Shown here one piece after another: positions 43,146-53,000 of a stretch of 64,000 nt of DNA. Position numbers and translations under genes: made by a program. Position 1 is the first letter of the stretch, and each line of letters begins with the position of its first letter. The DNA lies in assembly GCA_964429135.1 (NCBI GenBank), contig CAYSAU010000001.1:186001-250000 (forward strand), in the 5' to 3' direction. Under the pieces are notes generated by a model. It searched no databases. It had not been told where the DNA came from and saw only the letters and a list, made by a program, of their open reading frames with translations. The stretch comes from CAZSDU01 sp964429135 (lineage in GTDB: Bacteria > Bacteroidota > Bacteroidia > Bacteroidales > FEN-979).

Positions 43146-46070
43146 TTACAAAGAAACAGCATAGAGCAATTCCCAACCCCAGCTTCCGGTCCTGGGTAAG
43201 TAGATAGATCTGACACCCAATTCAAATGGATAGAGGAAACGGAGAAAATGGAGATCGGCCGTGAGTTCAGCCCCACAGCTTTCATAGGTCCGGTGGATCT
43301 TGCTATCTATTCCTTCTGCACGGTCATAAAACAGGTTCAGCTTGAAGCGTTTGAAATAGAAAACAGAACCGGCCCGAAAATCAGGATAACACAACGGAAA
43401 TTTATAATTCACGCTGATACTGATCAAACGGTCATCGTAATTTCCGTTATAACCTCTGGGATAGTTGACTAAATTGGAAAATGCGTAATTCAGCGTATCT
43501 CCTTCATTTCTCTGCTGATATCCTGAATATAACCAAATTCCGTGATGACTGAATATTCCGGGGAAATACAGGTTGGCTTCGGCTGCAAAGAGGTATCCCA
43601 TATTATTACCGGAGAAAGGAGTATGCCTGAAATTCAGCTCCATCGTTTGCCCGAATCGGGGGTACATATCTTTAAAATTTGACCGGAGGTATTGCACTGC
43701 ATACAAACGATAATCAAGGGTGGTTATAAGTCCTTTAGTGAACAGAGAAGGAGTGGAGGCAAGATGTCTGACGTGTATCAAAGTGGTTCCGAAAGAGGGT
43801 GTAAGGTAACGGTAAAATTTTCCATGGGAGAAATTCCACGGAATGCTGACATGGGCTTTCAGATTTGTTTCCTGCCAGGTGAAACGCATCAAATCATTGC
43901 TTGATGGCTTGCTTACAAGGCCGGCACGGTTCCCGATTTCGAAACGGAGATCGAGAACAGGATACCACCCCTGATAGCTGAAATCAGCATAAAATTTTCC
44001 GGTCTGTTCGTTGATATCATATTCCCAGCCTGCCCCTGCAAACATGGTATTCATCACGTTCTGAGAAAGGATGGAAACGCCTGGATTAAAACCCAGATGA
44101 TTGACATTCAACGACAAAGGAGCCCAGCTATGAGGGTTAAATAGCTGGAGACCACGGTGATATTTTCTGCTTGGATAAATACTGGCTTTAAGGTTTTCGG
44201 GAAAAGGGACATCCTTTTCCTGCCATTGCAACAAATCAAGTTTTCTGCTGAGAGCGCTATCCTGGATATTGAACTGTTCCTGTTCAGTGATACTTGTCTC
44301 CAGATGGATGGAATGGTCCTTGACATGTTCTAATGTGATCCAGCTTGTCGTATCGGTCTTTGTACAGGCAATCATGCTTCCATCGGAGCAGTAATCTGAA
44401 TAGATCATCCGGCTTTGGTCTGAACTGAAATCAGGATCCCCTGAAGCAAACCTGGAAGAAGTCACCTGGAAAATTTTCCTGCTCAGCGTATCAAGGGCAT
44501 ATAGGTTATCGATTCCTGAATAGTCGGCAGTAAAAACCAAAAAGTTCTTATAAAAAAAGGAAGGGCCACTGATCTCTCTGTAAGTATAGGGTAGATAATT
44601 TTGGAATGTTTTATTGGATGGATTGAAAACACTCAGCGTTTTACCTTTTTCTGTCAGCAGTATGCAGGTAATTCCTGATCCGTTGGAAGCCCAACAAGGA
44701 TAGATAATTAAGCCATGTTCCGGGGCAGGAGTGCTGCTCATCAGTTTTCCGTTACCGACATCCAGGATATCGAGGAAGCAGGTGTTGTCTTCCATCACTC
44801 TTACGGCGGAAATCTTCATTCCGTCAGGAGAGATCATGGGTGAAAAATATCTGCTTTTCCTGGTCAGGTCTTTCACTTTTTTCTTTTCCGTATCAAAGAT
44901 CCTGATGATGGAAAATGATTGATTGCCCCAGCGGGAATCGGACTGGTATTCTGCCCATACGATCTTTCCCCTGGCGCAAGAATGGGATTCATTTTGATAA
45001 TTACCCGTTTGAAGAATATTTTTTTCTTTTCCATTCAGGTCGATCAGGACAAAACGTTTCACGCCGTTCATATCCGACTTAAAAGCAAGCACAAGGGTGT
45101 CATTCCAGAACACGGGGTGGATGTAATCTGCATAATTTTTTTTATCGGGACGGGTAATCCAGTTTCGGGCAGTCAGTTTAACATGACTGTCCTGTCTTCT
45201 CCACGCTGTATCAAGCGCAAGCAAGAGATCATGATAGAATTTTACTTTCGAAAGTCCTGTCTGGCGTTTTATACCGCTGGCAAAAGGGACTACCATAAAA
45301 GGGTACTTAGCAACACGATCGAGGGTATAATTCCACATTTCCGGACCATATTTCTCTCGGCTTTTAGCAACAAGATGGTAGCCCAGGATGTAATCATCGG
45401 GAGTGAACGTTTTATAGGAGCCCAGGGTGGCTTTCTCATAGAAATATATTCCTTTTTCGAGCAACTGTGCCCTGATTGGGGCTTCAAATCCCGGTAATCT
45501 GCCCCGACCTGATTTTGACAAAGCAGTTTCAGTGGCAGTGGCATCTCCTTCTAGAAACCATGTCGGGACGAATAAGCCAAGAATACCTGCTGTAGCCTGT
45601 TCCCCGAGGATCACGTAAAGTGCCTTGGTGAACCCCCGGTTCATTTTACTGATCTGTACTGCATGGCGGTATTCATGGGTAAGGAGTTGTTCAATCCAAG
45701 GTTCTGAATAAATGTCCTGTGGCGGACAAGGGTAAAGTTCAATGCGTTTTGGCGCCCAGGCAGTCACTCCATTTGAAAAAGCGGAACGGGTATGTAGGAT
45801 GACGGGAATGCGGGGAACTTTGCTTTTCAGGGTTTTCGTCTCGGGTGACTGGATTAAATCCAGCAGGTTGGCCATATACTGGGCTTTATACCGGTATTCT
45901 TCAGGATAAATAATCTTGAAAGATTTTGTTTTGATCTGAGCCCATTTCATGGCAGCAGGATCCTGCCCGGTAGAAAAATACTGGGAAAAACCACTGTAGC
46001 TAAGAAGAAGGAATAATATAGAGTAAGCAAAACGTTTACTGATCGCTGATATCTGATATCCGATATTCAA
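43146..46070 (-). CDS. Predicted outer-membrane metallopeptidase: HEXXH domain, beta-propeller and C-terminal barrel
   Basis: This 974-residue protein has a hydrophobic export signal (residues 14-30). The N-terminal 300 residues resemble a gluzincin peptidase: His132-Glu133-His136 in LLTHEYRHAVQ and a third ligand Glu174 in PTWFLEGDAT. Residues 310-600 form TolB/WD40-like propeller blades (SPDGMKISAVRVME, SDQSRMIYSDYCSDGS). The last 330 residues are aromatic beta-strands ending in WGWELLYAVSL, consistent with an outer-membrane barrel. Its substrate is unknown. It follows the upstream T9SS cargo gene by eight bases. The start codon lies in a short degenerate repeat (see 46035-46070). Confidence 0.75.
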   Translation of the reverse strand: MNIGYQISAISKRFAYSILFLLLSYSGFSQYFSTGQDPAAMKWAQIKTKSFKIIYPEEYRYKAQYMANLLDLIQSPETKTLKSKVPRIPVILHTRSAFSNGVTAWAPKRIELYPCPPQDIYSEPWIEQLLTHEYRHAVQISKMNRGFTKALYVILGEQATAGILGLFVPTWFLEGDATATETALSKSGRGRLPGFEAPIRAQLLEKGIYFYEKATLGSYKTFTPDDYILGYHLVAKSREKYGPEMWNYTLDRVAKYPFMVVPFASGIKRQTGLSKVKFYHDLLLALDTAWRRQDSHVKLTARNWITRPDKKNYADYIHPVFWNDTLVLAFKSDMNGVKRFVLIDLNGKEKNILQTGNYQNESHSCARGKIVWAEYQSDSRWGNQSFSIIRIFDTEKKKVKDLTRKSRYFSPMISPDGMKISAVRVMEDNTCFLDILDVGNGKLMSSTPAPEHGLIIYPCWASNGSGITCILLTEKGKTLSVFNPSNKTFQNYLPYTYREISGPSFFYKNFLVFTADYSGIDNLYALDTLSRKIFQVTSSRFASGDPDFSSDQSRMIYSDYCSDGSMIACTKTDTTSWITLEHVKDHSIHLETSITEQEQFNIQDSALSRKLDLLQWQEKDVPFPENLKASIYPSRKYHRGLQLFNPHSWAPLSLNVNHLGFNPGVSILSQNVMNTMFAGAGWEYDINEQTGKFYADFSYQGWYPVLDLRFEIGNRAGLVSKPSSNDLMRFTWQETNLKAHVSIPWNFSHGKFYRYLTPSFGTTLIHVRHLASTPSLFTKGLITTLDYRLYAVQYLRSNFKDMYPRFGQTMELNFRHTPFSGNNMGYLFAAEANLYFPGIFSHHGIWLYSGYQQRNEGDTLNYAFSNLVNYPRGYNGNYDDRLISISVNYKFPLCYPDFRAGSVFYFKRFKLNLFYDRAEGIDSKIHRTYESCGAELTADLHFLRFLYPFELGVRSIYLPRTGSWGWELLYAVSL
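46035..46070. repeat. Degenerate short repeat at the start of the peptidase gene
   Basis: On the minus strand the first codons contain ATATCGGATATCAGATATCAG-like 7-8-bp units. They encode YQISAIS before the signal sequence proper. It resembles the repeats at 62505-62578 and 63584-63617. Confidence 0.5.
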
Positions 46071-46078
46071 GGTCTGAA

Positions 46079-49000
46079 TCAGTATTTATTCACCAGGATT
46101 TTCCGGATCAGACGGTATTCGTTATGTTGCAGGATAAGGGTATAAATTCCTTGAGGGGCAGGCCGCAAATCAACGGAAATCGAGTTCCCATGTTTAATTT
46201 CCAAACCGTTTTTCCGGTAAACCTGGATTCCCATGCTGTTGTATACGATAAGATCGATTTTTTCGCTATTGGACTTACCCGCTTGAATGGTAAACCGCCC
46301 ATCGTTTGGGATAGGATAGACAGCAAATTCGTCTGCAGAAAGATCTGTTTTCCCGGTGATGATATCTACGTAGTAATGAAGGGAAGTATCTGACATACAT
46401 CCGTTGACTGAAACCTGACTCCAGTAGTAACCCGTATCGAAAGCAAATAAAAATCTGGATCGTTCTCCTTGGAGGAGGCTGTCGTTATAATACCATTGGT
46501 TGCTATCGGCTACGCTGGAGATCAGCAGATCGCCTTCCCTTGAAATCTCTGGAGTGAGAGGAATGGGAGTGAAGAGCAGGGGAAAGGATGGAGAGGGCAT
46601 CCCGTTTCCACAATTGTTATGACCTGCAACATTGATATTTCCTGAAGAAGCGTTAGCGGAGAAATCCACGAGGATGACATTGCTCCCTGCCCCAGAGACG
46701 ATGCTGGCTCCCTGAGGTAAAGTCCAGACGTAGGTATTGGCATAGGTGATGGGTTCCACGGCATATTGAATATTGCTTGCAGGACCGCAAAGCGTGGAAG
46801 TTCCGCTCACAGGTCCGGCCGGAACAGGGATGGGGTCGAGACTAATATTTAAACTTGACGGTGCTTCAGGAACGCAACCCTCGGCGCTGATATAATTGAC
46901 CGTCAGGGTTTGGGTTACTGTTCCGAACCAACTGACCAGGATCTGATAAGTGCCCTGTCCACCGGTGATGTTCCCACCTGATGTGACCGTCCAGTTATAA
47001 TTGCTCATTCCGCTTTCAGTGTTATAAGAATAGCTCCCTGAATTGGCACAGGGTGACAGGCTCCCTGAAATTAATGGTACAGGCAAGGGGTTAACCATTA
47101 CATTTTTCTCCGTGGGGCTGATAGCACTGCATCCTGTCGGGTTGGTATAAGTCAGGGTAATGGTCTTTTCTCCGAGTGTGTTCCATGAAACCCTGATGGA
47201 ATCGGTTCCTGCCCCGGAGGTGATGATTCCGCCAGAAGTGACTGTCCAGATATAATTTGTCATCCCGGATGCCGTATAATACAAATTATTTTCTGTCCCC
47301 AGGCAGCCATTGATTGACCCATTGATTACGGGAACAGGAAGAGCGATAACAGCGACATTGAACACTGAGGGTGAGGCTGCCACACAACCGTTTGAATTTG
47401 TATAGTTCACACTGACATTTCTAGTTCCGGCAGTGATCCAGCTAACGATAATGGAAGGGGTTCCGAGTCCTGAAGTTATCGTTCCACCGGAGGAGACGGT
47501 CCAGATATAATTGCTCATCCCCGTTTCTGTGGTATAAACGTGTCCGCTGCTTCCCACGCAGACTGAATCAGGTCCTGAGATGAGGGGTAAAGGCAGGGGA
47601 TTCACGGTCACAGGATAGAGGGTCGGGGAAATGGCGCTACATCCAAGGGTATTGGTATATTTCACGCTGACAGATCTTGAACCTGTTGAATCCAATCTTA
47701 CCGTTGCCGTATTACTGGAAGTGGTTCCCCCGGCCGTGATTGTGCCTCCCGATGATACTGTCCAGATATAGTTGCTCATGCCTGTCTGGGTGGCATAAAC
47801 ATTCCCGGTAGAGTTGAGACATGCTGATGCTGGTCCATTGATCACCGGCAAGGGGGCAGGGTTGACGTTGACTGGGTAGGCAGTGGCATTCAAGGCGTTG
47901 CAACCATTTGAATTGGAATAGTTTACATAAACTGACTGAGCGCCGCCCGAATTCCATGTTACCGTAATGGAAGCAGTACCCTGTCCGGATAAAATGGTTC
48001 CCCCTGAAGTGAGTGACCACTGATAATTTGTATTTCCTGTCTGAGTCGTATAGACATGCCCGGAAGTGCCGGCACATGCTGTAGAAGGACCGGAGATGGT
48101 GGGGTTGGGCCTGGTATATATGGAGACCGGATAGAGGGTTGGGGTAGCAGCGCTGCAACCGGAACTGTTTTTGTAAGTTACGGAGATGTTTTGAGCGCCT
48201 GTTGAATTCCAGGTGACATTCACAGTGTTTTGATTATTGGCGCCAATGATTGTCCCTCCTGAAGAAACGGTCCAAAGGTAGTTGTTCATCCCTGACTGAG
48301 TGGTATATATGTTAGCGGTGGAATTGGCGCATGCGGTTGCTGGACCGCTGATGGTGGGAACAGGAAGGGGAGAGACGTTGACATTCTGAACTCCGGCTGT
48401 AACTCCCGTGCAATTATCGGCATTGGAATAATTAACACTAACCGATTGTGGGCCAGCATTATTCCAGGTAACTGTAATGTTGGGACTGGTACTTGTTCCA
48501 CCCGCGGTTACCGTGCCTCCGGATGATACTGCCCACTGGTAACTGTTCATTCCTGACTGGGTGGTATAAATATTACCTATGGAATTGATACATGGAGTAG
48601 CAGGTCCCGAAACAGTCACCGTAGGTCTGGGGTTGACCGTAACGGCATAAGTGCTTGCTGTAGTGGCTGCACAGCCGCCAGCATTCTCATAATTGACAGA
48701 AACTGATTGAGAACCTGTGGTGTTCCAGCTTACCGTGATAAAAGAGGTTCCGCTTCCGCTGACGATGCTTCCACCCGAAGAAATGGTCCAGACATAATTG
48801 CTCATTCCGCTTTGGGTGGTATAAGTATGCCCTGTTGTTCCTGCACAGGCGGTAGGAGGTCCGCTGATGGTTGGAGTGGGGCGCTGGCTGACAGTAAGCT
48901 GTTTGACTGAAGGGTTGCCTGTGCCACAGGTGTTACTTCCATAAACGGTGACAGAACCTGAGACCGCATTGCCTGCAATGCTGACGGTTATTGTCCGGGT

Positions 49001-49909
49001 CCCGGCTCCGGAAGTAATTGAAAAACCTGAGGGCAGGGTCCAGATATAGGTAGTGGCATTGGTAATAGCCGGGATAGAAAACACTATCCCGTTGCTGTTT
49101 TCGCATACTCCGGAAGGACCGGTAATAATTCCTGCCGGTGCTGGAAGAATACATCCATCGAGAAAGACCCTTGAGTTAGAAGCAGGAACGCTACCCAGAT
49201 TGTTCTGAGGGGTATGGCTGAAAGTGGTAGTGTTTGCTGTTTGCTGGCAAAGGAGCTGACTTGATACTGGAACCGCACTGATACTGTCAGCATTGATTCC
49301 GCATGTATAAGTGGGGGTGATGTTACTTGGCTGGGTCATATTTCCGTATACAAATTCTATGTCGCTGGAAGCTTCGTAAAGCTTGACCTGAAAATTCACC
49401 TTGTCATTAAACGAATTGGGAAAGGTCATGTTGATCCATTCCACGGTAAACACCCTGTTCCCGGTAGTTCCGGAAGTCAGGTATTTGATGCTGTTCTGAA
49501 GGGTAGCCCCATAGGAGCACATCAGGTCTTCATAAAATGGAGCAATTGCCAAAAGGGTTCCGTTGGGGGCAGGCATGGAGAAGGAGGCATTGTCGTAACC
49601 ATAAGGCATATTATCATAGCCGGCTGCATTGCTTGAAGAAAGGTCAATGAAGCCGTTAGTTGAAACACTCACGTTGTTATAAGCTACGCCTAAGTAATTA
49701 AAGCTGAAACCGATGGGAATCTGGAAACTGCGATTATCTCCGGTTCCACCACCTCCTCGCCATGAGCTGATCGAACTTCCTGTAGCGTTTATGGACACAT
49801 AGCTTATCCCGGTTTCCCTGGTCACGTTGTGGTAAACATATACGCCTTGTGCAGCTAAAGTGACAGGGATTAAGGCCAGAAGAATAAAAAAAGAAAGTAT
49901 TTTTTTCAT
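46079..49909 (-). CDS. Giant T9SS-secreted protein with about ten PKD-like modules
   Basis: This 1276-residue product has a signal peptide (MKKILSFFILLALIPVTLAA) and an N-terminal domain of about 250 residues (ISYVSINATGSSISSWRGGG, with a jellyroll-like NGFIDLSSSNAAGYDNMPYG). About ten PKD-like modules of roughly 88 residues follow, most of the form ACxxSxGxxYTTQSGMSNYxW. The C-terminal 80 residues are a type A T9SS sorting domain (VYPIPNDGRFTIQ ... GIYTLILQHNEYRLIRKILV). The protein is therefore predicted to be exported by T9SS and anchored to or released from the surface. Adhesion or glycan binding is plausible but not shown. The gene has its own TTG-N21-TATTTTTG promoter. Confidence 0.85.
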   Translation of the reverse strand: MKKILSFFILLALIPVTLAAQGVYVYHNVTRETGISYVSINATGSSISSWRGGGGTGDNRSFQIPIGFSFNYLGVAYNNVSVSTNGFIDLSSSNAAGYDNMPYGYDNASFSMPAPNGTLLAIAPFYEDLMCSYGATLQNSIKYLTSGTTGNRVFTVEWINMTFPNSFNDKVNFQVKLYEASSDIEFVYGNMTQPSNITPTYTCGINADSISAVPVSSQLLCQQTANTTTFSHTPQNNLGSVPASNSRVFLDGCILPAPAGIITGPSGVCENSNGIVFSIPAITNATTYIWTLPSGFSITSGAGTRTITVSIAGNAVSGSVTVYGSNTCGTGNPSVKQLTVSQRPTPTISGPPTACAGTTGHTYTTQSGMSNYVWTISSGGSIVSGSGTSFITVSWNTTGSQSVSVNYENAGGCAATTASTYAVTVNPRPTVTVSGPATPCINSIGNIYTTQSGMNSYQWAVSSGGTVTAGGTSTSPNITVTWNNAGPQSVSVNYSNADNCTGVTAGVQNVNVSPLPVPTISGPATACANSTANIYTTQSGMNNYLWTVSSGGTIIGANNQNTVNVTWNSTGAQNISVTYKNSSGCSAATPTLYPVSIYTRPNPTISGPSTACAGTSGHVYTTQTGNTNYQWSLTSGGTILSGQGTASITVTWNSGGAQSVYVNYSNSNGCNALNATAYPVNVNPAPLPVINGPASACLNSTGNVYATQTGMSNYIWTVSSGGTITAGGTTSSNTATVRLDSTGSRSVSVKYTNTLGCSAISPTLYPVTVNPLPLPLISGPDSVCVGSSGHVYTTETGMSNYIWTVSSGGTITSGLGTPSIIVSWITAGTRNVSVNYTNSNGCVAASPSVFNVAVIALPVPVINGSINGCLGTENNLYYTASGMTNYIWTVTSGGIITSGAGTDSIRVSWNTLGEKTITLTYTNPTGCSAISPTEKNVMVNPLPVPLISGSLSPCANSGSYSYNTESGMSNYNWTVTSGGNITGGQGTYQILVSWFGTVTQTLTVNYISAEGCVPEAPSSLNISLDPIPVPAGPVSGTSTLCGPASNIQYAVEPITYANTYVWTLPQGASIVSGAGSNVILVDFSANASSGNINVAGHNNCGNGMPSPSFPLLFTPIPLTPEISREGDLLISSVADSNQWYYNDSLLQGERSRFLFAFDTGYYWSQVSVNGCMSDTSLHYYVDIITGKTDLSADEFAVYPIPNDGRFTIQAGKSNSEKIDLIVYNSMGIQVYRKNGLEIKHGNSISVDLRPAPQGIYTLILQHNEYRLIRKILVNKY

Positions 49910-49934
49910 GGTTGAAAGTTCAGTTCACAACCTT

Positions 49935-49966
49935 CAAAAATACTATGAAAAAGTTGAACCTGTCAA
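49935..49966 (-). promoter_or_regulatory. Promoter of the 1276-residue T9SS cargo gene
   Basis: On the minus strand TTG (49966-49964), a 21-base spacer and TATTTTTG (49942-49935) match both Bacteroidota elements. The start codon is 26 bases downstream. Confidence 0.6.
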
Positions 49967-50000
49967 GTCCCGGGGCATGGAGTTATCAGTTGTTGTCAAC

Positions 50001-50038
50001 AAAAAAGCTCCTCCCTCTTATACGGGAGGAGCTTTTTT
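50001..50038. terminator. Bidirectional Rho-independent terminator
   Basis: AAAAAAGCTCCTCCC pairs perfectly with GGGAGGAGCTTTTTT around an 8-base loop. It has T-runs on either strand, so it ends the 1258-residue T9SS gene (stop at 50066) and insulates the next promoter. Confidence 0.9.
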
Positions 50039-50065
50039 AATCCTGAATTTTGTATTCCGGATCTT

Positions 50066-53000
50066 TTAGTTGTTGATGATGATCTTCTTGGTTACACGCT
50101 GTTCAACAGATTGGAAGATGATGGTATAGATTCCACTAGGCAGGGGTCTGAGGTCGATATTTTTCTCAAACCTGCCATTTACCCTGTTATCCTGCGATTC
50201 AAAAATCAGTACACCAAGTTGATTATAAACCATGATGTCGAATGTTTGTTCAACAGAGGAGAGTATGGTGGTTTTAAAGGAACCATTGTTGGGAACAGGT
50301 GAAATAAGGATATTTGAGGCTGACTGTTCAGGCATACCGGTAACTATCACATAGATATTGTTGGAGGTATCTGAGCTGCAACCATTTTTAGTGACAACAT
50401 CCCAATACCAGCCTGAATACTGTGCGAGCTGGGTCTGACCTGTGGCTCCGTATATCATGGCGCCATTGTAATACCATTGGTTACCTTCGGCAGTGTTGCT
50501 TGACAGCAAGTCTCCGTTGACAGTGATTTCAGGGGCACCTGGTGTGGGGAATACGGTCAGGAGAAGATCCGGGGAAGCAGCTCCATCTCCGCAAAGGTTC
50601 CTTCCAAGTACGCTGATGTTGCCTGAGGAGGCGCCCATGGTAAATACAACGGTGATATTCGCGGTATGGGCACCACCAATGATGACGGCACCGGCTGGAA
50701 GAGTCCATACATATTCAGTAGCGCCTGCAATGGTTGGGACAGAATATTCAACACCGACAGATTCTTCACATACGGAGGTCGGTCCTGTGATTATACCGGC
50801 TGGGCCTGGAATCTGGTTAACCACGATGGGGAAAGAAGGTGAAAGCGAACCGTTTCCGCATAAGCTGTTACCATAAACCGTGATGTTTCCTGAAACAGCA
50901 GTGAGGGCAAAGTCAACAGTTATGGTATTGGTCCCTTCACCGGAAACAATACTGGCTCCGGCTGGTAATGACCAAACATAATAAGCGGCGTTGGCAATCG
51001 GAGCAACCGAGTATACAGCTCCCGTAGATCCATAACAAACATTGGATGGCCCACTGATGGGTCCTGCAGCACCCGGAATCCCATCAACAGCTACATCATA
51101 AACTGTAGGTTGAGGTGCTGAACAAGTGTTTCCATCGGAATAATTTACAGTGACTGTTTGGGCGCCTGGGGTGTTCCAGGTCACTTCAATCTGTGATGTT
51201 CCCTGTCCTCCGGTAATGCTACCGCCTGAAGAAACGGTCCAGACATAATTGGTTTTTCCGGTTTGGGTGCTGTAATTAAAGTAGCCGGAATTTACACACA
51301 TATTGGTTGGGCCTGTGATGGTCGGTACAGGTGAGGCATTCACCGTTACAGCCTTGGTTCCTGGAGTGGCAGCAGTACATCCGGTAGTGGGGTTGGTGTA
51401 AATGACGTTCACGGTTTTCGGTCCGGCAGCATTCCATACCACGTTGACCACTTCGGGATTTGATGTTGGAGTAATGGTGCCATCGGGAGAAACGCTCCAG
51501 ACATAAGTTGAATTCCCGGCTTGGGTGGAATAAGCATTGGAAACATACTGGCAAACCGGAGAATTACCGCTTACGGTTGGAACGGGCAGATTATTGACGG
51601 TCACTGCTTTGGTAGAATAAGCGCTGGGAGCTCCGCAATCGCTGACGGCACGGACAGAAACAGTTCCTGAAACGGCTGTTCCAGAGACACTGACAGTAAC
51701 CTCGTTAGAATTTGGGAAGCTGGTGATGGTAAACCCGGCTGGGAAGATCCATTCATAGATAAAACCATAAGGCACCATGGCTACAGAGTAAACATAGTCT
51801 GTCCCGTTCTTGCAAACGCCTGTTGGTCCGCTGATGGCTCCGGGATTGGGAGGAACAACGCAAGTAGTGTAGAAGGTTTTCTCCAGACCATAAGTGGTAC
51901 CGGCGGCATTTACACCTTTAGCCCTGTAATAATAATTTGTGTTAATGATCAATCCTGTTGCCGTAGCTGAGAAATTGGTGGGCGTATGGCCTGAAAGGGT
52001 ACCAGGAGTGGCCGGAGTGGTGCTGGGATAAGGACCACCCATGGTTGTTCCATATTCAAAGGAAACAGTAGTATTTGCATTGAAGGCATTACCGTTTCCG
52101 TTTAAGGTGGCAAATGTTGCCCCGACAATGGTGGCATCATTGGTGGTTATTGCCGGAGGAACCATTGTTGTCGTGAAGGAAAGAATAGTGCCGTTATTCG
52201 ATCCTATGGAGTTGGTAGCTAATGCCCTGAAATAATAGGTTGTATTGGGTTGCAGTCCGTTTTCGACCCAGGATACAACAGTGTTTTGATCGGTCACAGG
52301 CATCGGGAAAACAATGGTATGATCGAAGGGTGGAGTGGCCATGGTCCCATATTCGAAGGTAACGGTAGTGGTGGCAAAATTCGCATTAACATTGGCATTT
52401 AGGGTGGCCATGGTAGCACCCACTGAAGTGGCAGGAGTAGTGGTGACATCAGGGGCAGCGGCAATGGCGACTTTATAATCTTCCGTTTCGCCCCATCCAT
52501 AAGTACCGCATGGGAGGATACCACTTGGTGAGGATGTTTCCACATTGACCACACGCATCAGCGTATAACCGGGTGTTGCAGTGAGGGGGACAACAAAACT
52601 GCCGGTTTCAGTATGAGCGCCTGAAGTTGAGGTCGGACTTACATAAACTTCTTCCCCGGCATCAGTGAGGAGTCCATTCTGGTTATAATCGATGAAAATT
52701 TTAATGGCATTGCTGTACGTTCCCCCGCAGGTGCCAATCTGAACACTGAAATTCTGGGTTGAACCTTTTCCCATGGAGGCTGGTGTAACAGAATAATAAT
52801 AATTGCTGTACCTCTGATTGATGGAACCAGGTCCGGGAGCAAGGGTGGAACAATCAGAAGTGTTATTGATACCTCCAACTGTCACATTAAAAATTTCTTC
52901 ATCACCCGTATAGGTGGCCACAGAAGTGCAATAGGAATTAAACAAATCAGACGTTCCGGTAACAGCTAGGTTCATATTCGCACTGCCTCCGGCATGCGTT

